Shown: positions 46,714 to 56,326 of the stretch, piece after piece
Layout of the letters: the number at the start of each line of letters is the position of its first letter
Position numbering within the stretch: the stretch's first letter is position 1
From: Bryoerythrophyllum caledonicum
Lineage: Eukaryota; Streptophyta; Bryopsida; Pottiales; Pottiaceae
Length of the DNA stretch: 64,000 bases
Assembly: GCA_963971425.1 (NCBI GenBank)
Contig: OZ020525.1
Span: 16,374,187 to 16,438,186, forward strand
Direction: 5' to 3'
Made by a program: the position numbers and the translations under genes
The notes under the pieces: generated by a model
The model's input: only the letters and a program-made list of their open reading frames with translations
The model's database searches: none
What the model was told of the DNA's origin: nothing

Positions 46714-47994
46714 TTGATTTGTGGAACTCGAGTGCATCCGTCCTGAAAATATCTTTGCTGATCAGACGGATCTATTTTTGTCCTGAACTGAGTATCTCCG
46801 GATGATGACCCCGAAGTAGAGTTTCACGATATTCACATATCCATGAAGGCGTAATTCCACTGCTTCGTAACGACCGGAGATCTCCAGCTATTTTCCAAAA
46901 TTACTAAAGCATGTATTGGGATTTTAAGATCCATGAGACAGCGACATCATCTGGAGATCTCCGGCTGATTATTGGAACTCCGTTTTCAATTCGGGATGCA
47001 GCCGGAGATCTCCGGCTGTAGCAAATACGGCTTTACATTGCACTAATCGCATCAGACCATCACGCACATATTCACAATCATTCACAGAGAAGTTTAACAT
47101 ATGACTCTGGAAGAAGCTGGAATGCTTCGACTCATCATGGATAACTCCACCGATGAAGTCAGTAGAGGTCAGTCATTGGAAGCCTGAACATGAAGTTCTC
47201 TATTACGAAATTTAGGAAGAATCATCATACCATCAAGAAGAAATTCATTACCGTCTTCAGTATACTTGCGCAATTGATTCAACGGAAACTCAAATGTGAC
47301 AATTCTACATGGATTACTCTTTTCACATTGAATCGAATCGGACTCGAAAGACTCAATATGGACAAATACATTCAATTGTTCATGGAATACCAAAATCACA
47401 CGCATGTACATGAATAGATATACAAGTATGTTAACGGGACAATAAAAAACCAATCGACTATAGCCAAACAGACTTCTGAATCTAGTACGCAATTTCTGAG
47501 GTTTCTCTTAAGCATAATAACCTAAGTCGTAAATGGAACCAGTCTTTTGTCCTCTTTTTTTCATGGAAATGAAAATCTGACCTGTATTTGAGTGTAGCCG
47601 CAAAGTAATTCTGTGAAATAAATTCAGGTTTTATGGACGTGTCAGTTACCACAAATGGCACAAATCTTCCAAAAACAAACAAGAACAGTGTTGAACAATG
47701 TTGGCTGATTGGACCAGTGTGGTATGCATATTCAGCAAAGTCGCTGACATAGCTGATTCAACAAGTCTGGCGCATACAAATGCAGAATGTCGCTGGCATG
47801 GCTGACTTGAACAGTGTGACAGCACTCGTCGCTCAATAAAAGCCAGGCTCAAACTGGAGTTTAGGAATTTTGGAGCTCAAAAACTAATCTGTCAAGTGTT
47901 CTATTCAAGGTCTACAGAAAAACCCTGCCAGTGGACTCGGTGACCCTGGCTTTTCCATTTTCCTGGTCAGAAACTGAGGATTTGGGGTATTTTG
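46714..47994. other. Non-coding stretch upstream of the decayed gene
   Basis: It carries further palindrome copies to 47018. Beyond that there are only short frames without domains, and a near-duplicate phrase CAACA-GTGTTG / GCTGACATAGCTGATT (47700-47815) repeated about 50 bases apart. Confidence 0.4.
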
Positions 47995-49682
47995 CGGATA
48001 ACTCTATTGTTACACTTTGTTGGGCAAGGTACCAAAAAAAATCTACTTTTCCACATAAAACTTAGAGATCTTTATACTTCTTACATTTTATTTTTTCTAC
48101 TTCAAGATGTGGTGTAAACCTTTTTATTGATCATTCCAATTATCATTCTAAAACATATTTAGTTCACAAAAAAATAAAACGTGAATTGGCAATATTTGAA
48201 CCTCCACTCCTTGCACATTTGTTTTGAATACGCTACACCCTTTATTTACCTCTAAAACTTGGTGTACAAGAAAATAACACCGTGAGTGACCCCTAAGAGC
48301 CCAAGTGTACTTGGGGCGTACATTTTGGATTTTGGGCATGTACCTTTGAGAGGAAAAAATAATTTGATTCTTATGAAAACTCTGCACTACATTGTCCTTG
48401 ATGAAATCTATATGGGGAATTTTTCAAATATGATTTTGGACTTTTGGTTCAAAAGTTATTAGCCTTCAAAGGTCAAAATGGGGAGTCTGGACATAGGGGC
48501 AGCCATGTCAACCAATGCAATTTGAGGAGAAAAATGGACACAATTTTCGGACAGAAAGGGCGAGGAAAGGAGTCCAAACTTCTATGCACGAAGTCCAAGA
48601 GGAAAAATCTTTGAAAATTATTAAAAGATTCCTAAAATAGTTTTTTTTTAATTGCAAACAACCAGCCGTCTGATGGCTCGCCAGCGTCCTGCACCAAAAG
48701 CGGGTCCGCCGAGATTTTTTTTTTAAAAATTTAAGTTTTTTCTTTGTTCTTTTGTCTTTTTTTGGGTCCAGCTGCAAGGGCTGTCAATGGCGGGACGAAT
48801 TGGCCACCCAATTTCAAGCATTGCCCTTTCCCATAATGATTTATTTATTCCATATATTCATGAAATTATGGATTTTACTAATTTAAGTCTTTTTTTTCTA
48901 AAATTAGTGAAAAAATAAATTGAAAGTTTCCACCATTGGGATTCTCAAATGCAACAACTTGTATGAAACAAACAATTTCATATCACTTATGTAGTAATTG
49001 TCATCATTTTGTACCCCTTTCACTAAAGTATATATTTTAACATCTATTACCTCTCGAATTGACCTCAAATTTTGCACACAAATAGCTAACAACATATAAG
49101 TCATATTGGTAAAAGATTTGATCACATTATAATGTATAAACTAGAAGATATGCCTAGTCAAAGTAGGCTGACCTTGACGGGCAAGGGGGGAAATATACTT
49201 TTCTTTGCACTTCGAACGCTATAATCTTCACATCCGTGCAATGGATTGCAACCAAATTTTTAATGTAAGTTCATATACATGTTTTAACCGTATATTTTAA
49301 GATCATACAGTTAAAAGTCTAAAATTAGACTGTAATGTTAGATTTCGTTGCCACTTATTGATGATGGTAGTTTTGGAGTGTTTCATGAGGGAAAATGCCT
49401 TGGGCTTTTAGGGGTTAATATGATGGTAATGTTTTCCGACCTTTTGTAGTGCAAAAATTTGACACCAAGTGAAGTCAAAGTTTGTTGATCCACTCAGGGA
49501 AGTAAAATAACAACTTTCTCTACTTCAAACACTTTAATCTTTCAATCTGTGTAGTCAAAGTTTTTGAAATTTTGCAAGGACGTTAATAAATAAGTCTCAA
49601 TTACCTCATTACTCATTGCACTAGAACAAGCAGTTTTGAAGTGTTTTTGGTGTGAAAATGCCTTGCGCCTATAGGGGTTAAA
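47995..49682. repeat. TTAACCCC-family element, copy C1, split by an inserted relative
   Basis: 47995 to about 48280 matches the 5'/middle part of copies B and D (TGGGCAAGGTACCAAAAAAA, AACCTCCACTCCTTGCACA, GGTGTACAAG). The sequence resumes at 49419 (ATGATGGTAATG, TAGTGCAAAAATTTGACACC) and continues to a family terminus CCTATAGGGGTTAA at 49668-49682. The break is filled by copy C2. Its left end appears truncated. Confidence 0.75.
48284..49418. repeat. TTAACCCC-family element, copy C2 (nested insertion)
   Basis: The left terminus GTGACCCCTAAGAGCCCAAG and right terminus CTTGGGCTTTTAGGGGTTAA bracket about 1.1 kb. The right half shares the phrase ACGCTATAATCTTCACATCCGTGC and GGATTGCAACCAA with copy A. 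It is inserted into C1 at the point where copies B and D read straight through. Confidence 0.75.
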
Positions 49683-50444
49683 CTACTCTAAATCTCACCT
49701 GCCTTTTTCCCTTGAAACTCACCATAGAAACATAGAGATATCTAGAACTGGTTTTAATAATAAAAAATGAATAAAGAGATCAAAACTCATGGTATCATCG
49801 CCTCGCTGATACACTAATCTCCGAAAGGAACTTCGCTCAAAAAAGACTGACGAAGTAGAAGATTGAACGGAGCCTTCTCCGGCTTTAGTGCAACTTGGCG
49901 CAAGCAAATTTGGCAAACATCCATGCAGAGTGAAACGTCTTTCCATGGTAAAGGTGGTGCCGCTTTTAAACACTCAATCTACACTGGATTATGCTCATGC
50001 ACTGACCTCGAAAGCGGAGGCGACAACTGTGATGGGAGGCTGCTGATAATAGATGTAGCAAAGCATGCACTAGCACAGTGTGTGCATCATTGGGTTTTCT
50101 TTAGCGTCGCCCTCTATTATTGCTCATTAGCGTCATCCCGTCGCCAACGTGGGGAACGATTTGTGGCTTCGGCGAACAGCTGACTCAGTGTTTGGGGTTG
50201 GTTGCATTCGAGGTTGCATAAAAGTGGGAGCCTAGCCTGAGTAGAGTGGGAGAGGTTGATGTTCTCTTGCAGACTTGGAGCACTTTTAGTTCTATGCGGA
50301 ATTTGGAGAGCGTCCGTTCAACCTATCTATCATTGAGAATAAGAGCATCGTCAATAGTTCCTTCGAATGGGCCCTGCGAATGGCAGAAATATTGTACTGG
50401 GCCGGAAATTATGGTAACAGCTCCCACCAACATCCTCAGACACT
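49683..50444. other. Intergenic stretch, no gene seen
   Basis: A frame at 49863-50183 (106 residues, plus) has no domain and overlaps an antisense frame, so I leave it out. Confidence 0.4.
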
Positions 50445-50662
50445 TTAACCACCAAAAGGCATTTTAAAGGAATCTCTACTCCGTTGATTATAATTTGCCA
50501 AGATGAAAATTTTAAGAATGTAATCGTAAGATATTCTTCTAAACTTGTATGAGATTGTGTGGTTAAGATTTTGTGAAATTTGACCGTACGGATTGAAAGA
50601 TAATTACAGTCAAAGTAACAAAATTTGTACCCTGAAGGTACACTTGGGCCTTTAGGGGTTAA
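50445..50662. repeat. TTAACCCC-family element, short copy E
   Basis: TTAACCACCAAAAGGCATTT at the left and ACTTGGGCCTTTAGGGGTTAA at the right face each other over about 218 bp. It is probably a deletion derivative of the family. Confidence 0.5.
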
Positions 50663-52425
50663 AAGTATTGCGAGTCCCTGGAAACGTAGGGAAGTTTTTG
50701 TTGAGTGCACTTGTTCTTGCACTTATTGTTAGTGTTCAACCGTTCTTGTCAATCATTGGCCCGAAGAGAATTTGAGGGCAAGGTATTGAGGGCTACCAGG
50801 GCAAGCACTTACGACTCCGTCACGCGGCCCGAAAGTAGCCCCCCTAGAAGCCTTGTTCACGGGCCTCGCGACCACAACTGCTAGGCATGATCTAAACCTA
50901 TCTATCATAGAGAATAACATGAATTCTTAGTTTTCTTCATAATCTGTGGCTTAGAAGAATGCGTTTTGCTTGGAGTTTTAAATAAGGTAAGCCACCCTAA
51001 AACCGCCAATATCCCATGGCCGACAGCTACTTTTTCACTAAAAACCGCCACTACATGCACATGTAACCAACTCTCTATTTTTAATGGCGGGAGTAAAGGC
51101 AAGGGTGGCATGAATTGGATGCACAGTTGGTGGTTTTAGGGGAATGGGATCTTCTAGACTTATTGTACATGCAAGAGTGGAGAAAATGGAATATTTCTAG
51201 AATTAGTTTAAGGTTTGACTCATTGCCGGTTTTTGGTTGTTATGCATGCGGATTTTAGGCCATTTGTGGGAGGGTCATGGCCCCCACCTACTGACGGTGA
51301 CCCAACATTCTTCACATGTGCCTTTGAAAATTCATAACTAATTCATAACACAACGGAAAAATATGAAATCACTTGGGTTGAAATTGTAATTCTATCGGCT
51401 ATCACTGAAAAATAATTTAATTATTACCTAGGTTCTCTATGTATGCAAACTGCTTAACTTGACGGTTATTGGGGGGTTTACCTAATGTAGATCATAGTAT
51501 TGCTCATACATGTACATTAGTTTGAGCCGGTTTTATACTTTGCAAATGGTGCATGGGTTGCTCAAAACAAGGTGTAGGAAGGACAGTGACAGCAAGTTAC
51601 CGTGCATGGTTTCTTCCAAGACTGCAGTACTGTACTGTACTGTAAGTTTAGCAGAAATGCACAAATCATGGAGGAGCAGCACAAGAATATATCTGTTTTT
51701 ATTTTTTCATGAACACAGGAAATTAAACTCTGTTTCAGAAACAACACAATTACTGTACCAAATCGTCACTACTGGCGCCTCTTCGACAAAACAATTATTT
51801 TCCTTTCACACTATGATTTGGACACGATGGGTATCTTTTCACATAATGATTTGGACACAATGGGTATCTATTAAGTATTACACGGGTATCACCTTGGCAT
51901 TGTACCTGTAGCACCTTGATATTACATGGGTAATCACCTTTGATATTACATGGGTAATCACCTAGACAAAAAAATCATATTTTCCCAAAAAAATGGACGC
52001 TCTCCATTTTGAATGAATTATGTACCGTGCGTAGGGTACAGGAAAAATCAAATAACTTTGGCTGCAGCACACAATTTCGAACGCGTGGAAAGGAGTCAAA
52101 TTGCACGCCTCCCCTTGCCAGTACCCGAAACCACTCCACATCTGTTCACGTGAGTGAAGTTAGCCAAATATAGCGGCGTCGCTCCACCATGAAAGTCAGT
52201 TGACACGCCACAATCACCAATCTTCTCCGCCCTTTCTCCGACTTCCAGACAAACGAGTGCAATCAAACCAACTGCCCCCCGCACAGTAACTGCAGTGAAC
52301 TCACCGCAACTCGCGCGGACGAAACTAGCCCCCGAGCTTCCCCGCATCTTCCTCCCCAACACACAATAATCGCCGAAAATCACTCGCCGCGAGGAAATCC
52401 ATCGCACGATTTACTCTTTCACCCT
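50663..52425. other. Intergenic DNA with a dispersed-repeat fragment and micro-tandems
   Basis: 51330-51430 (ATTCATAACTAATTCA, ATATGAAATCACTTGGGTTG, TCTATCGGCTATCACTGAA) matches 27995-28085 inside the long-TIR element. At 51812-51875 a unit of about 30 bp containing ATGATTTGGACACnATGGGTATC is repeated twice. At 51910-51965 GATATTACATGGGTAATCACC is repeated twice. No gene was recognised; 52.1-52.4 kb is GC-richer and has only antisense-paired frames. Confidence 0.55.
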
Positions 52426-53269
52426 TTCACCCCTAAAGGCCCAAGAGTCTAAGAATTTGTGCAAGTGAGTCCTGTAGTGTCAATTTATAACGTTTCTTTT
52501 TGAAATTATTCATGCAAATGGATATTTCTGAAAGCTTTGTGTGCATACAATTCTTTCTGAAATCTGACATTCAATGCAAAACTTATAGGGTTTTGAAGTT
52601 TTAATGAGGAGAGCAGGCACGTCGGGCAACTTCAAAAACTTTTGCTAGGATACTCAATCAAATGGGAGATTTTCAATGATGGCAAGTAATATTATTTTCT
52701 TTCATATTGTCAAAAAGAATTCTTGTTTTTAGTGGAAATAGCACAGTGACCCAAGTCAAACATTGTCACAAATTGTCAGGTAAGGTACTAAATAAACTTC
52801 TTCGTTTCCACATAAAATTTATAGATCTTCGTATTTTATAATTTTATTTTTTCTACTATGAGATGTGTTGTAACCCTTCTTATCAACCATTTGGATTTTT
52901 GTTCTAAAACATATTTAGTTCACAAAAAATTAATTTAGCGCAAATTGGTGATTTTTGAACCTCCACTCCTCGCACAATTGTTTTGAATATGTCACACCCT
53001 TCTTCTACCTCTTAAAATTGGTGTACAAGGAACTTCCTTCATGCTTAACGAGATGGTAAAGAATCTAGACCTTGTGTAGTGCAAAAATTTCAATTTGTGC
53101 AGTAAAAGTTTATGAAATTTTGTGAGGACGTTATTTGGTGAGCTTCAATTTAGATCCTGCGTTTAGATGTAGAAATAGAAGACTTTGTTTCCCTCTTGAC
53201 GCATTGCACTAGGACGAGCAACTTTGAAGTGTTTTCTGTATGAAAATGCCTTGGGTCTTTAGGGATTAA
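52426..53269. repeat. TTAACCCC-family element, copy D (best-preserved)
   Basis: The termini TTCACCCCTAAAGGCCCAAG and CTTGGGTCTTTAGGGATTAA enclose about 840 bp. The interior aligns by eye with A, B and C1 along most of its length. The element has no reading frame of note. Its right end touches the fold-back element at 53271. Confidence 0.75.
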
Positions 53270-53270
53270 C

Positions 53271-53805
53271 GACGAAGGAACTAGAATGTGGTCGATGAGA
53301 CCAGTTTTTTAGGGAGCCACGGTTGATTGAATTGTTGGATTGATTTGCACTTGTTGGAGCGGTTGTGCGCTATGCTTTCCTTCATCTAACCCATCTTCAT
53401 GATCTCCAATCGGTTGAGGCCATAACGAACTACAATTATTCATATGGAAAAAGTAAACAGTGAAATGCACTCCTCATGTAGATTCTGTTGTGCAAAATCT
53501 ATTTAATCGTGGTAAAGGAGTAACCCATTAAGTACGAGGCCATGCATAGGGCCATGATTTTCTTACAATTTATTAGATTTTGCACAACATCATCTATACA
53601 ATGAGTACATTTGATTCTTCACTTTTTCCACAAAAATCATTGTAGTTTGTTACTGCCTCAACCAATAGGAGATCAAAGTGATGGGTAACATGAAGGAAAA
53701 CACAGCGCACAACCGCTCCGACTAGTGCAAATCGATCCAACGGTTCAATCAACCGTGGCTCCCAAAAAATGGTCTCATTGACCACATTCTAGTTTCTTTG
53801 TCGTC
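53271..53805. repeat. Large fold-back (hairpin) element, arms of about 230 bp
   Basis: GACGAAGGAACTAGAATGTG at 53271 is complementary to CACATTCTAGTTTCTTTGTC, ending at 53803. The pairing continues inward through GAGCCACGGTTGATTGA, GATTTGCACT, AACGAACTACAAT and AGATTnTGTTGTGCAAAATCTA. Nearly the whole element is therefore one hairpin. No coding content. Confidence 0.85.
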
Positions 53806-53888
53806 AAAGGGTCAACGACGAGGCCTAACACGAGGCCTAGGAAATCTAGGAACATAATAAATCAATTGCAAAAAAAGTGAACAACATT

Positions 53889-54110
53889 TACACGAAGGCA
53901 CATTCACTGTTTACTTAAGAAATCATTGTAGTTGGTTAATGCCTCAATCAATTGGAGAGCATGAAGATGGGTTAGATGGAGAAAACAAAGCCCATTGCCA
54001 CTCCGACTAGTGCAAATCAATCCAGTGGTTCAATCAATGGTGGCTGCCCCAAAACCGGTCTCATTGACCACCTTTTTGGTCCTCCGTCGTTAAAAATTTA
54101 ACACAATTGA
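53889..54110. repeat. Solo arm of the 53.3-53.8 kb fold-back
   Basis: This stretch matches the right arm (53.6-53.8 kb) in direct orientation: AATCATTGTAGTTGGTTAATGCCTCAA, CCGACTAGTGCAAATC, GGTCTCATTGACCACC. It represents a partial second copy or an extended third arm. Confidence 0.75.
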
Positions 54111-54480
54111 AATGTGAAGCGAAGTAACTCCACCAATAACGAAATACCCAAGACCTCTATGGGCTTCCAAAACCAACACTTTCTTTCAATTTTTTAGAAA
54201 AATTGTCATTCGATACTTCTTCTAAATTCCTATATTTTCATCTCATAAGTACACTCATCCTTCCCATTAGTCATACCTCTGATAAATTATCCTTTCCATT
54301 GCTAATTTATAAACTCACCTAATTATAACCTCTACAATCTTATAACCATTACCAATGGCCTTGAGAATAAAAAGTAATGTAGATGTCGACTTACACGTTG
54401 ATTTTTCTTGTACACATTCAATAATGGATTGTCATACTCACTGGAAGCACTTTGCCAAAGATTGGGCCCAACTTGACATG

Positions 54481-54728
54481 AAGGCCGGAGAGTGTGACAC
54501 AAAGGTGGCAATAACTCTAGTTACCTAATTGCAACTACAGATGTTCCTTGGAGTGTCAATTACGCCATTGTATCATGGCATCTTGAATGCATATTCGAAT
54601 TTTCAAGGCCGGAGAGTGTGATACTGAGGTGGCAACAACTCTAGTTACCTAATTGCAACTACAAATATTCCTTGTTGTGTCAATCAGGCCATTGTATCAA
54701 GGCATCTTGAATGCATATTCGAATTTTC
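54481..54728. repeat. Tandem duplication, period 124 bp
   Basis: Two units beginning AAGGCCGGAGAGTGTGA (54481 and 54605) and ending GCATATTCGAATTTTCA lie in direct succession, with a modest number of differences. Non-coding. Confidence 0.8.
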
Positions 54729-54956
54729 AGCAGAGTCGTGCCACCAGACTTCGTGTAGCTTTCTAAAAAGTCTGACATCAGCTGATGGCTCAAGTTACCA
54801 AATCTTCAATTAAACCCTCAAGTAACTATTAAGCTTTGCTAATTTTTTCCCATCTCCATCCATCGGCGCCAAATTTAGCTATAAGCTATGGAAGGAATTG
54901 AGTGTACTTACTTGGAAGTCAAACACGGATTTAGGTGCAATATTGGGTGCGATGGG

Positions 54957-55265
54957 ATTAACCCTTTAACGCCTACATGGACCACAAGAGTCAAAGATAA
55001 TCTACAAGTGTAGTAGAATAGGCGAAAATCATCTACAAAATGGATATATTTCAGCACAAAAAATCTACGACTCCATTTCATGGAAATCATTGTAGTTTGT
55101 TGATGCCTACATGGATTAGAGATTGGAATGATCCGTTGGAAAGCTATTAAGGGGCTCGACATGCGTTTAGAGTATGCAAGACACAATAGAGTATTGTTGA
55201 AAGAGTTACAAGAGAAAAAGCACAAAAAACGACCTTGCCAAGGCCTTGTAGGTGTTGAAGTGTTA
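54957..55265. repeat. Small element with TIRs of about 23 bp (different family)
   Basis: TTAACCCTTTAACGCCTACA at 54958 and its imperfect complement TGTAGGTGTTGAAGTGTTAA (ending near 55266) bracket about 308 bp. The size and structure suit a MITE. The minus frame inside (54908-55225) has no domain. Confidence 0.5.
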
Positions 55266-56326
55266 AGTCCCGTACTTAGTTACTAGAGATCAATTCAACC
55301 TGATCGCCGTAGAAACAGAGCTGCGAAGTAAAGTAATTCAGCATGAGAACGAATATTCAAAAACCGTCACCCGACGCTTCTTCAAAATTCCTAGATTTTT
55401 CAACTCATAAGTAACAAAGCACGGATTTTAGTTGCGATATTGGGTGTGACGGGATTGAGGTCGTCAGAATCCCGCACGCGATTCAATCCCTGTCGCAGTC
55501 AAAGGCGAATCACGAAGAGAAGTAACCCCACGATACCCACTCGAATGCAAGGATACCCTAAACCGTTCCGTGGAGCCCCGAAATCGGCTCTCTTTACCGC
55601 TCCTACTGTGCATCCGTGAAGAACCTATTTGGTTATTAGTAAGGGGTTTAGGTGTGATGACGGGTTTGAGTGGATCGGAGGCGAAGGCGGCAATGGCGTC
55701 GAACGATGGGGCCCGGTCGGGCGGCGCGGAAGCGGTCGGTGCGACTCTCCGACGGACGGGGCGGAAGTCGGTCGTCGTCGTTCGTCGAGGGCGGGCGAAG
55801 CGAAGAGGAGCGTGAGGCGTGGGAGATGATAGAGACGAAGAAGACGATGCCGGTGATGGCGATGGCGAGCATCGCTATGGCGGTGGATTGGCGTCGGGGC
55901 GGTTGCGATTGTTGATCGGGGAGGAGAGCGCGGAGAGGAGCGGAGCGAGCTCGGGCGGGGAATTGGCGGTGGAGAGATGGATACGGAGTGAAGGGAGAGA
56001 GGGAGGGAGAGAGAGAGAGAGAGAGCGGAAGGGAGGGATGAGACGGAGCATGAGCATGGAGAGGATCGAGGGCGCGGCGAAGAAGGCGAAGGCGGAGTGT
56101 TTCGTGGCGGAGCGCGTGGTGTGGATGTTACGGCAGCACCGGTTTGTCATGCACGTTGAGCCGGGGTGGTTGAGTAGCGGTAACGAGGGGCAAACCCTCG
56201 AAACCCGTAGGCGGTGGTAGTAGCGGCGGTAGAGGTGGTTGGTTTGGTCGTGGCTGTGAGGGTTGTGAGAGATGGCGGTGGTGTTGTGAGAGAAGGTGAA
56301 GGTTAGGTGGGGTTTGAAAGGGAGCC
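55266..56326 (+). promoter_or_regulatory. GC-rich upstream/leader region of the YAK1 gene, with a GA tract
   Basis: The sequence becomes GC-rich from about 55.6 kb, ends at the first ATG of the kinase gene, and holds a GA microsatellite at about 55991-56022. Open frames run on both strands simply because of the composition. The minus frame at 55875-56543 and the plus frames at 55570-56220 have no domain. No TATA box or transcription start could be placed. Confidence 0.45.

Larger units (their letters stand above)
40622..47018. repeat. Cluster of about 15 palindromes, consensus CCGGAGATCTCCGG
   Basis: Exact or near-exact copies start near 40625, 40784, 41460, 42549, 42966, 43078, 44825, 46482, 46556, 46626, 46699, 46795, 46873, 46951 and 47002. 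The last is a perfect 18-base palindrome, AGCCGGAGATCTCCGGCT. Many lie in the introns of, or just upstream of, the decayed gene. I found none elsewhere in the window by eye. Confidence 0.8.
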
